From Vaginisenegalia massiliensis (GTDB lineage: Bacteria; Bacillota; Bacilli; Lactobacillales; Aerococcaceae), in assembly GCF_900604935.1 (NCBI RefSeq), contig NZ_UWPC01000002.1, positions 170,947 to 234,946 of the forward strand: a stretch of DNA of 64,000 bases. The letters are read 5' to 3'. The notes under the pieces are model-generated. The model did not search any database and was not told the DNA's origin. It was given only the letters and a program-made list of their open reading frames with translations. Shown here one piece after another: positions 26,874 to 37,280 of this stretch. The position numbers and the translations under genes were made by a program. Numbering within the stretch: the stretch's first letter is position 1; every line of letters starts with the position of its first letter.

Positions 26874-27030
26874 GTTGGTCTAATTATTGTAGCAAGGAGT
26901 TGGTTACTTTTAGAGCGTAGCGTTTTGCGGACATGATTGGCCTTTGACAGCAGAATTAATGTTTTATACGGCCTTGATTTTATGCTAATATTAAATATGA
27001 GATGTTTTTAGAAGAAACGAGGATAATCCA

Positions 27031-27753
27031 ATGAAACAAAGTATTATATTCCATGTTGAACACCTTTTAGGTATCAAACTGAATCACCCTCGACTCGTTG
27101 AAACGGCTTTTCAGCATACGTCGTATGTTAATGAAGCCCATAATTCAAAACTGGTAAGTAACGAACGCTTGGAGTTTCTTGGCGATGCGGTGCTAGAGTT
27201 GGTGGTGAGTGCCTTTTTATACCATGAATATCCTAATGATCCAGAAGGCAAATTGACGCGTTTACGTGCCCAATTGGTATGTGAACCTAGTTTAGCCTAT
27301 CTAGCTCGATCGGTGCATTTTGATGATTATATTCGACTAGGCAAAGGCGAATTAGCCACAGGTGGCAAACAACGTGATTCCATCATTTCAGATTGTTTTG
27401 AAGCTTTCTTAGGTGCCATATATTTAGACCAAGGCTTGGAATGTGTACAAACCTGGCTATTTGACTTGATGTTAAAGAATCATCGTCAACTTTTGACCCA
27501 AGTCAATCAAGACTATAAGACTTTGTTTCAAGAACGTGTCCAGCAAAAAGGGTCTGTCAATATTCAATATCAAGTTGAAAATCAAGAGGGACCTGCTCAT
27601 GATCAGCTGTTTACCGTTGGTTTATATGTGAATCAAGTCCTATTAGCTAAGGGCCAAGGCAGAAGTAAAAAAATAGCTGAGATGAAGGCGGCTCAAACAG
27701 CCTTAAATTTTGTAGATGAGAAAGGTAATTATCATGTATCTAGCCAGAATTGA
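27031..27753 (+). CDS. rnc: Ribonuclease III
   Basis: Double-strand-specific endoribonuclease that processes rRNA precursors and other structured RNAs. The 240-residue product has the catalytic signature 'NERLEFLGDAVLELVVS', the second acidic cluster 'DCFEAFLGAIYLDQG', and a C-terminal dsRNA-binding domain from about residue 160 ('DYKTLFQERVQQKG' to 'KKIAEMKAAQTAL'). The ATG follows ACGAGGATAATCC. Its end overlaps smc by 20 bases; rnc-smc-ftsY is a conserved Firmicute order, which supports the call. Confidence 0.96.
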   Translation: MKQSIIFHVEHLLGIKLNHPRLVETAFQHTSYVNEAHNSKLVSNERLEFLGDAVLELVVSAFLYHEYPNDPEGKLTRLRAQLVCEPSLAYLARSVHFDDYIRLGKGELATGGKQRDSIISDCFEAFLGAIYLDQGLECVQTWLFDLMLKNHRQLLTQVNQDYKTLFQERVQQKGSVNIQYQVENQEGPAHDQLFTVGLYVNQVLLAKGQGRSKKIAEMKAAQTALNFVDEKGNYHVSSQN

Positions 27754-30700
27754 AATGACAGGGTTCAAGTCTTTTGCTGATAAAACGGTGATTGAATTTG
27801 ACCAAGGAATGACCGCAGTTGTCGGTCCCAACGGTTCGGGAAAAAGTAATTTATCAGAAGCTATTCGTTGGGTATTAGGTGAACAATCAGCTAAAAGTTT
27901 ACGGGGAAGTCGCATGGAAGATGTCATCTTCAATGGGACACAAGATCGAAAAGCCGTCAATTTGGCTAAAGTGACTTTAGTTTTGAATAACGAAGATCGT
28001 TATTTAGATTATGATTTTAGTGAGATTGCGATTACCCGTTCTTACAATCGAAACGGGGAAAGTCACTATTATATTAATAATGAGGCGGTTCGCCTGAAAG
28101 ATATCGTTGATCTTTTGCTTGACTCAGGATTAGGTCGGAATAGTTTTGCGATGATTTCGCAAGGTAAAGTTGAGACCATTTTCTTGAATAAGCCTGAAGA
28201 ACGGCGTTCAATCTTTGAGGAAGCAGCCGGGGTGCAGAAATATCAATATCGTAAAGTGGAAGCCGAACGTAAATTAGTACGGTCTTCTGATCACTTAAGC
28301 CGGGTTAAAGATATTCTCCATGAGTTAGAAGGACAACTAAAACCGCTTAAAAAGCAAAAAGAAGCCGCTTTAATCTATCAAGAAAAGCATGATCAGTTAC
28401 GTCAATTGGAAATTTCCTTATACTGTTATCAAATTACACTCTATCAGCAAGATTGGCAAAAGGCTCAAAATGATTTGGATAGTCTTTTAAAAGATATTAG
28501 TCAAGTAGATCAAGCTTTAGAAGAATTAGAAGCCGATTTAAAGGCCAGTCAAGCTGCTTTAGATATTACTGTGCAAGAATTGGATGACAAGAATGAAAAG
28601 GCTCAAAGCTTAGGCCGCCAAATCGAGCAAGTTAAAGCCCAAGTGCAAATGCTTGAACAGCGCCAAGCCTTTAATGCAAGTTCGCAACAAGATAAGCAAG
28701 CTGAATATGAGCGGCAACAGAGTCGTCTGACCCAATTGACAGCCCAAGAAAACGATTTAAATCAAGAATTAAGTCAACGAGTGCAAGAATTAAATCAATA
28801 CAAGATTGAACTGCGACAATTAAAGCAAGAACAGGACAAGTTAGTTCATCTTTCGGCCGATCAAATTGAGCAATTGCGCGCGCAACTCATCGACCAATAT
28901 CAACTAAAAGCGACTAGCAATAATCAAATTCAGCATAGTCTTCAACAAATCGAGACCTTGCAAGCTCGTCTTGACCAACTTGAACAGGCTGCAAAGAGTC
29001 AACAAGGACAGGTGACCGCCACCAAAGCGGAATGGCAAGAGCTGAAAGCCAAAGTGGACCAATTGGCTGATCAGTGGCAAAAAGATAAGCAATCTCTAAG
29101 TCAATTAATGACTCAAGAAGAAAGTCTGCGCCTACAACGCGAGAATCTACAAAGTCAGATCTTTAAACAGGAGCGGCAAACACAGTTCCTCGAAACAAAA
29201 GTTCAGTCCATGAATCAGATGCAAGAGGATTATGAAGGCTATTATGCGGGCGTTAAGGCCATCATGAAGCAGAGTCAAGATTTTAGAGGCATCGTTGGTC
29301 CAATCGCTGATTTGATTGAGGTACCTAGTAAGTATCAACTCGCTATTGAAATTGCTTTAGGAGCTGCCTTGCAACATATTGTGGTCGAGTCTGACCAAGC
29401 AGCCAAATCCGCTATTCAATATTTGAAAGACCATCGTTTAGGTAGGGCAACCTTCCTGCCTTTACCGCATATTAAAGCGCGGCAACTTAATCCAACCCTA
29501 GCGCATACAGTTGAGAACCAACCAGGTTATATCGGTTTAGCTGTTGACTTGATTGACTTTTCAAGTGAATTGAATGAAGTGATGGCCAATCTCTTGGCAA
29601 CAACGGTAGTCTGCCACAATTTGGACCAGGCTCAAGCCATGGCTAAACAAGTCAAGCATCAAGTGAAAATCGTGACTCTTGATGGTGAAATCTTGATGCC
29701 TGGAGGGGCTTTAACGGGTGGGCGTAACAAACAACAAGGGTCAACCATGTTAGCTCGGCAAAATCAACTTAAAAACTTGGCCAAAGAATTAAAGCTAGCT
29801 CAAGAACAGTTAAGTCAATTGGAAGCTGATTGGCAAGTTATTAAGCAAGAAGAAGCATCTTCTAAGGAACAAGCAGAAAAACATCGTATTGCCTTTGCTG
29901 TTTTGGAACAAGATTATCGTCAAGCGCAACAGAATTTAGTTTTGGTTGAGCAGAAGATGAAGCAGAATCAGAATCAGACCATCATCCAAGAAGATGAACG
30001 CTTAACTCTTGAGCAACGATTGAAGGACCAGATTGAAGCTCAAAAGCAAGCTGAGCAAGCATTAACTCAAGCGGAAACAGCTATTATGCAATTGACCGAT
30101 GATTTGAATCAATTGAATCTTAGTCAAGAAGAGCGGCAGACGCAAGCTGAGCTTTTGACGCAAACCATTCATGATTTGACCACTAAACTAGCGGTTAAAG
30201 AATTAGAATGTAAGCAAAGTCAAGAAACTCTTGAAAATCTGCAGACTCAAATCCAACAGATTAAGGAATATGACCAAATCTATCAGGAGAATCAAGCCAC
30301 TAGTGCGACTGATTTGGCTAACTTAGCTCAAGAAATTGAGCAATTGAAGCAACAAATCACCGACCAAGAAGCCGTCTATGAGCAGTTGACTCAAGCCGTT
30401 ATGACTTTACGTCAACAACGTGAAGAACTCAATCAAGGACTTCGCCAATTTGAAGCTCAAGAGCGCGACTTAAATCAGCGCCATCAACAGGCTTATCAAT
30501 TACAAGCCAAGTTGGAAGCGACTATTGAGAAATTTGATGCTTTAATCGATAACCATTTGGACTATTTAAATCAGGAATATCAATTGAGCTATGAAGCGGC
30601 TGTTAAAGAAGCCCTGCCGATTGAACAAGCAAAAACAGCCTCGCAAGAGGTCAAAAGCTTGAAACGAGAGATTGAGCAGTTAGGTCCGATTAACTTAGCA

Positions 30701-31288
30701 GCCATTGAAGACTATCAAGTATTAGCTGACCGGTTTGATTTATTGAAAGAACAGGAAGATGATTTGCTGACGGCGATTCATGAATTACAAGAAACTATGA
30801 CAGAAATGGATCAAGAAGTCATTAAGCGCTTTAGCACCACCTTCGAACAAATAAATCGTCAATTCCAACTGACTTTTAAGAAATTATTCGGTGGAGGTCA
30901 AGCTTCCTTGGAATTAACTGATCCGGACGATTTGCTCACCAGTGGGGTGGATATCATTGCTCAACCGCCTGGTAAACGAAAACAACATTTGGCCCTCTTG
31001 TCGGGAGGAGAACGGGCTTTCACTGCTATTGCCTTACTCTTTGCCATTCTGGAGACCAAACCCGTTCCTTTCTGTGTGTTGGATGAGGTGGAAGCGGCCC
31101 TAGATGATGCTAATGTCTATCGCTATGGTCAATATCTACAAAACTTTACTGAAAACACTCAATTTATCGTTATTACCCACCGGAAAGGAACAATGGAACA
31201 TGCCGATGTCCTTTACGGGGTGACAATGGAAAAATCAGGCGTATCCAAATTGGCATCCGTTCGCTTAAGTGAAGCCATTGTTGAATAA
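27734..31288 (+). CDS. smc: Chromosome segregation protein SMC
   Basis: Core subunit of the SMC-ScpAB condensin that compacts and segregates the chromosome. The 1184-residue protein has the N-terminal head with Walker A 'GPNGSGKSN' (31-39), a long Gln-rich coiled coil, a hinge at roughly 500-660 ('GIVGPIADLIEVPSKYQLAI', 'GGALTGGRNK'), a second coiled coil, and the C-terminal head with signature 'LLSGGERAFTAIALLFAI' and Walker B 'PFCVLDEVEAALDD'. I start at ATG 27734, inside the end of rnc, because the family begins 'MYLxxIEMxGFKSFAD'; the frame extends six codons upstream. Coupled translation with rnc is likely. Confidence 0.97.
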   Translation: MYLARIEMTGFKSFADKTVIEFDQGMTAVVGPNGSGKSNLSEAIRWVLGEQSAKSLRGSRMEDVIFNGTQDRKAVNLAKVTLVLNNEDRYLDYDFSEIAITRSYNRNGESHYYINNEAVRLKDIVDLLLDSGLGRNSFAMISQGKVETIFLNKPEERRSIFEEAAGVQKYQYRKVEAERKLVRSSDHLSRVKDILHELEGQLKPLKKQKEAALIYQEKHDQLRQLEISLYCYQITLYQQDWQKAQNDLDSLLKDISQVDQALEELEADLKASQAALDITVQELDDKNEKAQSLGRQIEQVKAQVQMLEQRQAFNASSQQDKQAEYERQQSRLTQLTAQENDLNQELSQRVQELNQYKIELRQLKQEQDKLVHLSADQIEQLRAQLIDQYQLKATSNNQIQHSLQQIETLQARLDQLEQAAKSQQGQVTATKAEWQELKAKVDQLADQWQKDKQSLSQLMTQEESLRLQRENLQSQIFKQERQTQFLETKVQSMNQMQEDYEGYYAGVKAIMKQSQDFRGIVGPIADLIEVPSKYQLAIEIALGAALQHIVVESDQAAKSAIQYLKDHRLGRATFLPLPHIKARQLNPTLAHTVENQPGYIGLAVDLIDFSSELNEVMANLLATTVVCHNLDQAQAMAKQVKHQVKIVTLDGEILMPGGALTGGRNKQQGSTMLARQNQLKNLAKELKLAQEQLSQLEADWQVIKQEEASSKEQAEKHRIAFAVLEQDYRQAQQNLVLVEQKMKQNQNQTIIQEDERLTLEQRLKDQIEAQKQAEQALTQAETAIMQLTDDLNQLNLSQEERQTQAELLTQTIHDLTTKLAVKELECKQSQETLENLQTQIQQIKEYDQIYQENQATSATDLANLAQEIEQLKQQITDQEAVYEQLTQAVMTLRQQREELNQGLRQFEAQERDLNQRHQQAYQLQAKLEATIEKFDALIDNHLDYLNQEYQLSYEAAVKEALPIEQAKTASQEVKSLKREIEQLGPINLAAIEDYQVLADRFDLLKEQEDDLLTAIHELQETMTEMDQEVIKRFSTTFEQINRQFQLTFKKLFGGGQASLELTDPDDLLTSGVDIIAQPPGKRKQHLALLSGGERAFTAIALLFAILETKPVPFCVLDEVEAALDDANVYRYGQYLQNFTENTQFIVITHRKGTMEHADVLYGVTMEKSGVSKLASVRLSEAIVE

Positions 31289-31300
31289 AAGGAGAAAGAC

Positions 31301-32125
31301 ATGATTAAATTAATGGCCATTGATTTAGATGGCACTTTACTAAATTCAGATAAACAAATTTCTGCCGAAAATGTAGCGGCCTTGCACTATGCTCATGACT
31401 TAGGTGTAAAAATCGTCTTATGTACGGGACGGCCTTATCACACTATGAAGGAATTTGTTAGCTCTATTGGTTTAAATTCTGGCGATGACTATATCATTAC
31501 GTTTAATGGTGGCCAAGTCCAAAAAGCCGATACCGGCCAAGTCTTAGCTCGTTCCACCATTTCGCAAGCGGATATGTTATTATGGGATCAAGAGATGAAA
31601 CGCTTGGATCTCCCATTAAATATTATCGATGGCGATTATGTGTATGAGCCCTTAGTTTATCCGGAGGCGAGTCCTTCACGCTATGTCGGTCGATTTAAAG
31701 ATTTGGCTACCCGTACCCTTGATTATCAAGTGGATTTTAGGCCAGACCATCTTTTTAATAAATTTGTTGTCTGTGCAGAGCCAGATTATTTGGATGCCCG
31801 AATTCCTTTAATTGATCCGCAGTTAAAAGCTGACTTTGCGGTTTATAAATCACAAAATACCTTATTAGAAATCATGCCTGCTGGCGTAACTAAGGCCTTT
31901 GGTTTAGCAAAACTTGGGGACTTATTAGGAATTAAGGCGGAAGAGATGATGACCTTCGGTGATCAAGCTAATGATCAGACCATGATCGAGTATGCTGGTA
32001 TCGGGGTCGCGATGGGAAATGCAATTGATTCCTTAAAAAAGGTGGCCGATTATGTTACGACAACAAATGACCAAAATGGGGTAGCCCAAGCCATCTACCA
32101 TTTTATGCCAAAAGAAAGAAGGTAA
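31301..32125 (+). CDS. Cof-type HAD-IIB family phosphatase
   Basis: A 274-residue HAD hydrolase of the Cof/YidA group, which dephosphorylate sugar phosphates and related small molecules. The nucleophile motif 'AIDLDGTLLNSDKQIS' is at the N-terminus, motif II in 'LCTGRPYH', the large C2 cap in the middle, motif III Lys in 'AGVTKAFGLAKL', and motif IV 'MTFGDQANDQTMIEYAG'. All catalytic residues are present. Start ATG after AAAGGAGAAAGAC, 12 bases from smc. A HAD gene between smc and ftsY is frequent in lactobacilli and enterococci. Exact substrate unknown. Confidence 0.9.
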   Translation: MIKLMAIDLDGTLLNSDKQISAENVAALHYAHDLGVKIVLCTGRPYHTMKEFVSSIGLNSGDDYIITFNGGQVQKADTGQVLARSTISQADMLLWDQEMKRLDLPLNIIDGDYVYEPLVYPEASPSRYVGRFKDLATRTLDYQVDFRPDHLFNKFVVCAEPDYLDARIPLIDPQLKADFAVYKSQNTLLEIMPAGVTKAFGLAKLGDLLGIKAEEMMTFGDQANDQTMIEYAGIGVAMGNAIDSLKKVADYVTTTNDQNGVAQAIYHFMPKERR

Positions 32126-32129
32126 GACT

Positions 32130-33161
32130 ATGGGATTATTTGATCGTATTAAACGTGCTTTTACCGGTGAAGATGAAGTTGTTCATCAATTAGAAGCGAA
32201 AGATCAAGAGAGTAAGATTGTCTTTGATACCTATGATAAAGGGATGGAGAAGACCCGACAAAACTTTTCGCAACGGTTAAATGCGTTGTTTTCTGGTTTT
32301 CGTGAAGTCGATGAAGATTTTTATGAAGATTTGGAAGAAGCTTTTATCGGAGCGGATGTTGGCTTCGATATGACCATGGCTTTAACCGATGCAATTCGAG
32401 ATGAAATTGAAGAACGCCACATTTTTAAACCTGAAGAAGTTAAAGAAGTAGTTATCGAAAAGATGGTCCAAATCTACGAAAAAGATGGGACCCAATTGGC
32501 TCAGCTTAAAACTAATCCCAATGGTCCTACAGTCATTCTCTTTGTTGGGGTGAATGGGGTTGGCAAGACAACCTCAGTGGGAAAAATTGCCTACCAATTA
32601 AAACAAGAAGGCCACAAAGTGCTTATGGCGGCAGCTGATACTTTCCGGGCTGGAGCCGTTGAGCAATTAAACGTTTGGGGTCAGCGTTTAGATATTCCTG
32701 TTGTGACAGGACCTGATCAAGGAGATCCGGCTGCTGTTGTATTTGATGCGGTTAAACAAGCGAATGAGCAATCTTATGATTATCTTTTGGTGGATACGGC
32801 TGGTCGTTTACAAACTAAGCTGAATTTGATGGATGAATTAGCTAAGATTAAACGGATAATTGAACGCGAGAATCCAAACGGCGTTCAAGAAGTCTTATTA
32901 GTTTTAGATGCGACAACGGGTCAAAATGCTTTGATTCAAGCGAAACAATTTAATCAGGCTACAGAAATTACCGGTTTGGTTCTTACTAAATTAGATGGAA
33001 CAGCAAAAGGGGGCGTTGTCCTCTCTATTCGTCATGAACTTGATGTGCCAGTGAAGTATATTGGTTTAGGTGAAAAAGCGACTGATTTACAACAATTTAA
33101 TCCGGAACAATATATGTATAATTTGGTCCGGGATGTTCTTGAAGTACAAAAGAATGGTTAA
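32130..33161 (+). CDS. ftsY: Signal recognition particle receptor FtsY
   Basis: Membrane-associated GTPase that receives SRP-ribosome complexes for co-translational insertion; its partner Ffh is encoded at 45860. The 343-residue product has a short acidic/charged N-terminus, the NG domain with P-loop 'GVNGVGKTTSVGK', 'DTFRAGAVEQL', G3 'VDTAGR', and 'TKLDGTAKGG'. The N-terminal A domain is short, as in other Firmicutes. It starts four bases after the HAD gene with AAGAAGGTAAGACT. The stop codon is embedded in the terminator stem. Confidence 0.96.
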   Translation: MGLFDRIKRAFTGEDEVVHQLEAKDQESKIVFDTYDKGMEKTRQNFSQRLNALFSGFREVDEDFYEDLEEAFIGADVGFDMTMALTDAIRDEIEERHIFKPEEVKEVVIEKMVQIYEKDGTQLAQLKTNPNGPTVILFVGVNGVGKTTSVGKIAYQLKQEGHKVLMAAADTFRAGAVEQLNVWGQRLDIPVVTGPDQGDPAAVVFDAVKQANEQSYDYLLVDTAGRLQTKLNLMDELAKIKRIIERENPNGVQEVLLVLDATTGQNALIQAKQFNQATEITGLVLTKLDGTAKGGVVLSIRHELDVPVKYIGLGEKATDLQQFNPEQYMYNLVRDVLEVQKNG

Positions 33162-33187
33162 CCTTTAGGGTTAAGCATTCTTTTTTT
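33153..33187 (+). terminator. Intrinsic terminator overlapping the ftsY stop codon
   Basis: GAATGGTTAACC-TTTA-GGGTTAAGCATTC followed by TTTTTTT; the ftsY TAA lies within the left arm. Confidence 0.85.
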
Positions 33188-33262
33188 GCTATTATTCGTT
33201 TTTAACAAAAGGATCATACTGATTTTTAGATGATAACCGTTTCAAATAAGGTTCATTCACAA

Positions 33263-33338
33263 AAACACGAACAATAAAAAATTTTTTTAATCAAAAGTTC
33301 AACAAGTTGTTGAGAAGTTTTAAGGCCGGTGGTAAGGT
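33263..33338 (+). promoter_or_regulatory. PurBox-like site and promoter of the purine operon
   Basis: AAACACGAACAAT at 33263-33275 matches the lactococcal PurBox AWWWCCGAACWWT at 11 of 13 positions. A promoter TTGAGA (33310-33315), 17 bases, TAAGGT (33333-33338) lies downstream. With transcription starting near 33345, the central G of the box would be about 76 bases upstream, the distance known for PurR-activated promoters in Lactococcus. I see no guanine riboswitch. Activation by PurR is inferred. Confidence 0.5.
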
Positions 33339-33375
33339 ATAGGAGAAGTCAAAAATATTTAAAGGGGACGATTCT

Positions 33376-34086
33376 TTGGAAAAATTGTATGAAGGCAAGG
33401 CGAAGGCCTTATATGCGACCGATCAAGCAAATGAAATTCTAGTTGTGTATTCGAATCAAGCAACTGCCTTAAACGGTAAGAAGAAATCACAGATTGCTGG
33501 TAAAGGTGCCTTGAATAACGAAATTACAAGTCTAATTTTTGCTTACCTTAATGAGAAAGGTATCCCGACTCAATTTATCCGCCAAGTGGATGAAGTCAGT
33601 CAAGTAGTGAAAGCCCTAAAAATGGTTCCAGTTGAAGTCGTTGTCCGCAATCGTTTGGCTGGGTCATTAGCTAAGAAGTTTGATCAAGCTGAGGGAAGCC
33701 CATTAAAACATCCAACGGTTGAGTATTACTATAAAAATGACGAATTAAATGATCCGTTTGTCAATGCCAGTCAATTATCTGCTTTAGGTATTTTAGAATT
33801 AGAAACATCAGACGAATTAGAGGCCTTTGCTTTGAAAATTAATCAAGCATTGATCGAGTTGTTTGATGCGATTGATTTAGATTTAATCGATATGAAATTT
33901 GAGTTTGGTTGGGATTCAGAAGGTCAATTGATTTTAGGTGATGAGATTTCTCCTGACACCTGCCGTATTTGGGATAAAGCTAGTCAACAAAAGATGGATA
34001 AAGATAATTTCCGTCACGACTTAGGTGATATCATTCCAGTTTACCAAGAAGTGGCCCAACGTTTAAGAAGCTATTTAACTAAATAA
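33376..34086 (+). CDS. purC: Phosphoribosylaminoimidazole-succinocarboxamide synthase (SAICAR synthetase)
   Basis: Catalyses ATP-dependent joining of CAIR and aspartate, the step before PurB. 236 residues, usual for the bacterial enzyme; begins 'MEKLYEGKAKALYATD' and carries 'EVVVRNRLAGSLAKKF' and 'IDMKFEFGWDSEGQLILGDEISPDTCRIWD'-type signature (split here: 'LGDEISPDTCRIW'). Start is TTG at 33376 after AAAGGGGACGATTC; no better ATG is available. First gene of an eleven-gene purine operon. Confidence 0.96.
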   Translation: MEKLYEGKAKALYATDQANEILVVYSNQATALNGKKKSQIAGKGALNNEITSLIFAYLNEKGIPTQFIRQVDEVSQVVKALKMVPVEVVVRNRLAGSLAKKFDQAEGSPLKHPTVEYYYKNDELNDPFVNASQLSALGILELETSDELEAFALKINQALIELFDAIDLDLIDMKFEFGWDSEGQLILGDEISPDTCRIWDKASQQKMDKDNFRHDLGDIIPVYQEVAQRLRSYLTK

Positions 34087-34115
34087 ATCATTAATAAAAT
34101 AAAGGAGCGAATAAT

Positions 34116-34364
34116 ATGTATTTAGCAAAAGTGTATGTTACCTATAAAGAGTCCATTTTAGATCCAAAAGGGGAAGCTGTAAAAAAAGCGATTCATCATA
34201 TGGGTTATGATTCTATTCAATCAGTCCGAATTGGTAAATATTTTGAAATCATGGTCGAAGATCAAGACCCAACTAAAGTGGCCGCAGCGATCGAAGAAGT
34301 TTCAGATAAATTATTAGCTAATGTGACTATGGAAACCTATCGTTACGAAATTGAGGAGGCTTAA
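34116..34364 (+). CDS. purS: Phosphoribosylformylglycinamidine synthase subunit PurS
   Basis: Small structural subunit of the three-part FGAM synthetase (PurS-PurQ-PurL), thought to hold the glutaminase and synthetase together for ammonia transfer. 82 residues, typical length, with '[20 protein letters not shown]' and the 'VRIGKYFEI' strand. ATG follows AAAGGAGCGAATAAT. Its stop is one base before the purQ start, indicating tight coupling. Confidence 0.95.
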   Translation: MYLAKVYVTYKESILDPKGEAVKKAIHHMGYDSIQSVRIGKYFEIMVEDQDPTKVAAAIEEVSDKLLANVTMETYRYEIEEA

Positions 34365-34365
34365 T

Positions 34366-35043
34366 GTGAAATTCGCAGTCATTGTATTTCCGGGTTCTAA
34401 CTGTGACATAGATTTATACGAAGTGATGCACTCCGTCTTAGAGTGTCCCGTCGACTATGTTGATTATCGTCAAACGAATTTAGATGACTATGATGCTATT
34501 CTCATTCCTGGTGGTTTTTCTTATGGAGACTATTTGCGTTGCGGCGCTATTGCTCGCTTTGCCCCAGTTATGGAGACTATCATCGAGAAGGCCAACCAAG
34601 GGACACCCGTCTTTGGTACCTGTAATGGATTTCAAATTTTGACCGAAGCGGGTCTTTTACCAGGTGCTTTGCGTCGTAATGAAAGTCTACACTTTGTCTG
34701 CCAACCGCAACCATTAGTAGTAGAAAATAATCAAACTATCTTTACTCGTCTCTATGAAGCAGGCCAAGAAATTACCTTGCCGATTGCTCATGCTGAGGGT
34801 AACTATTATTGTGATGAGGCGACCCTTGCAGAGATGGAAGCCAATGGTCAGATTGTATTTCGTTATCAAGAAGGAACCAATCCAAATGGTTCTTTAGCTA
34901 ATATTGCTGGTATTACCAACAAGGCGGGCAATGTTTTAGGTATGATGCCACACCCTGAACGGGCCAGCGAAGCGATTTTAGGTTTCGAAGATGGCTTAAA
35001 ATTATTTAAATCATTAGTCGAATCATTACAAGAAAAAGCCTAG
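34366..35043 (+). CDS. purQ: Phosphoribosylformylglycinamidine synthase subunit PurQ (glutaminase)
   Basis: Class I glutamine amidotransferase that supplies ammonia to PurL. 225 residues from GTG 34366, chosen because it follows GAGGAGGCTTAAT and gives the family N-terminus '[16 protein letters not shown]'; the frame is open five codons further up. Catalytic Cys lies in '[11 protein letters not shown]', the His in 'IAHAEGNYY', and 'MMPHPERA' provides the His-Pro-Glu motif. Complete. Confidence 0.96.
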   Translation: MKFAVIVFPGSNCDIDLYEVMHSVLECPVDYVDYRQTNLDDYDAILIPGGFSYGDYLRCGAIARFAPVMETIIEKANQGTPVFGTCNGFQILTEAGLLPGALRRNESLHFVCQPQPLVVENNQTIFTRLYEAGQEITLPIAHAEGNYYCDEATLAEMEANGQIVFRYQEGTNPNGSLANIAGITNKAGNVLGMMPHPERASEAILGFEDGLKLFKSLVESLQEKA

Positions 35044-35060
35044 GTCGAAGGGAGAAGACT

Positions 35061-37280
35061 ATGCAATTACAAGCAAAAACAGCTCAAGAAATGAAAGACG
35101 GCAAATTATATCAAGAGTGGGGTCTTAAAGATTCTGAATATGATTTAATTTGTAAAATATTAGGTCGGATGCCAAACTACACCGAATTAGGGGTTTTCTC
35201 TGTTATGTGGAGTGAGCATTGTTCTTATAAGAATTCTAAACCCGTTCTTCGTCAGTTCCATACGGAAGGAGATCATGTCCTTCAAGGGCCTGGTGAAGGG
35301 GCTGGGATTGTCGATATTGGCGATCAACAAGCCGTTGTTTTCAAAATGGAAAGTCATAATCACCCTTCAGCGGTAGAACCTTATGAAGGAGCAGCGACTG
35401 GGGTTGGCGGTATTATTCGGGATATCTTCTCGATGGGTGCTCGTCCTATTGCGATGCTAGATTCATTGCGTTTTGGACAATTAGATGATGCTCGAACAAA
35501 ATACATTGTGTCTGGTGTTGTCGAAGGTATTGGTGGCTATGGTAATTGTATCGGTATTCCTACTGTAGGTGGCGAAACAAAATTTGATGCTTGCTATGAA
35601 GGGAATCCGCTAGTCAATGCCATGTGTGTAGGCTTAATCGATCATAAGGATATTCAAAAAGGTCGCGCTCAAGGAATCAATAACTCAATCATGTACGTGG
35701 GAGCTAAAACAGGTCGTGATGGTATCCATGGGGCAACCTTTGCTTCGGCTGAATTCTCAGAAGAAAATTCTGGTCAACGTTCAGCCATTCAAGTCGGCGA
35801 TCCATTTATGGAAAAATTATTAATGGAAGCTTGCTTAGACTTAATTCAAAATCATAGTGATGTGTTAGTCGGCATCCAAGATATGGGAGCGGCTGGTTTA
35901 GTATCATCAAGTTCAGAAATGGCTTCAAAAGCTAATTCAGGGCTTGAATTGTATTTAGATTTGGTTCCTCAGCGAGAAACCAACATGACACCATATGAAA
36001 TTCTGCTGTCTGAATCACAAGAACGGATGCTTATTTGTGTGAAAGAAGGTTCTGAAAAAGAAGTCGAAGCCCTCTTTAACCGTTATGATTTAGATGCTGT
36101 TGTTTGCGGCAAGGTTGTCGAAGGGCACCGTTACAAAGTTTTCCAAGGGGGCGAGTTAGTCTGCGACGTACCAGTTGATTCATTGGCTGAGGATGCTCCT
36201 GTCTATGAAAATCCACAAATCGCTCCTGAACGCTTGGCTCGTTTCGCTCAAGAAGAAGCTTTTGTTCCAACTATTTCGGATTTAAAAACCTGTCTATTTG
36301 ATCTCTTAAAAACACCAGATTTAGCAAGTAAAGCGTCTGTTTATCGCACCTATGATTCAATGGTTCGGACCAATACTGTAGTTGGACCAGGTTCAGATGC
36401 AGCTGTCGTTCGGGTTCGGGGAACACGCAAAGCCTTAGCGATGACGACTGACTGTAATGCGCGCTATATCTATTTGAATCCAGAATTAGGTGGACAAATT
36501 GCTGTCGCCGAAGCGGCTCGTAATATTACGGCATCCGGTGGTTATCCTTTAGCTATTACCGACTGCTTGAACTTTGGTAATCCAGAAAAACCAGAAATTT
36601 TCTATGAGTTAATGCAATCTGCTAAAGGTATTGCTGCAGCTTGTCGCAAATTTAATGCTCCAGTTATTTCAGGAAACGTCTCTCTTTATAATGAAAACCA
36701 AACGGGAGCTGTATATCCAACACCAACCATCGGTATGGTCGGCTTAATTAAAGATATTGACCACATTTTAACCCAAGGCTTCAAAGCGGCTGACGAATTG
36801 ATCTACTTAGTGGGTCAAACGGGTGATGATTTTGCTGGATCGATGATTCAGAAATTCCAAACGGGTCAAATTGCCGGCGTTTTGAATTATGATTTAGAAA
36901 CTGAATTTCAACATCAACAAGCCGTTTACCAAGCTAATTTGCAAGGCTATTTAACAGCAGCCCATGATTTATCAGAGGGTGGTCTTTTGGTCGGCTTAAT
37001 GCAAATGGCCTTTGATACTGAATTTGGCTTCGATGTAGAACTTAACATGACCGATGCTCAATTATTTAGTGAAAGTCAAGGTCGTTATTTAGTCACTGTG
37101 AAAGCAGAACAAGCAGCTGATTTTGAAGCAGCTATGTCTGAAGTAACTTGCACCAAACTAGGCCATGTAACAAAAGATGGTCAAATCCAAGTTAAATCAA
37201 ACGATTCAAGTCTAAGCTTTAATAAGGCTGAGATTGAAGCTGATTGGAAAGGGGCATTAGCATGCCATTTGAACAGTTAA
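35061..37280 (+). CDS. purL: Phosphoribosylformylglycinamidine synthase subunit PurL
   Basis: Synthetase subunit that converts FGAR to FGAM with ammonia from PurQ. 739 residues, the short (Bacillus-type) form that needs separate PurS and PurQ. Signature '[20 protein letters not shown]', '[18 protein letters not shown]' and the two-fold AIRS-like repeat ('[15 protein letters not shown]', '[11 protein letters not shown]') are all present. ATG after GAAGGGAGAAGACT. The end overlaps purF by 19 bases. Confidence 0.97.
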   Translation: MQLQAKTAQEMKDGKLYQEWGLKDSEYDLICKILGRMPNYTELGVFSVMWSEHCSYKNSKPVLRQFHTEGDHVLQGPGEGAGIVDIGDQQAVVFKMESHNHPSAVEPYEGAATGVGGIIRDIFSMGARPIAMLDSLRFGQLDDARTKYIVSGVVEGIGGYGNCIGIPTVGGETKFDACYEGNPLVNAMCVGLIDHKDIQKGRAQGINNSIMYVGAKTGRDGIHGATFASAEFSEENSGQRSAIQVGDPFMEKLLMEACLDLIQNHSDVLVGIQDMGAAGLVSSSSEMASKANSGLELYLDLVPQRETNMTPYEILLSESQERMLICVKEGSEKEVEALFNRYDLDAVVCGKVVEGHRYKVFQGGELVCDVPVDSLAEDAPVYENPQIAPERLARFAQEEAFVPTISDLKTCLFDLLKTPDLASKASVYRTYDSMVRTNTVVGPGSDAAVVRVRGTRKALAMTTDCNARYIYLNPELGGQIAVAEAARNITASGGYPLAITDCLNFGNPEKPEIFYELMQSAKGIAAACRKFNAPVISGNVSLYNENQTGAVYPTPTIGMVGLIKDIDHILTQGFKAADELIYLVGQTGDDFAGSMIQKFQTGQIAGVLNYDLETEFQHQQAVYQANLQGYLTAAHDLSEGGLLVGLMQMAFDTEFGFDVELNMTDAQLFSESQGRYLVTVKAEQAADFEAAMSEVTCTKLGHVTKDGQIQVKSNDSSLSFNKAEIEADWKGALACHLNS

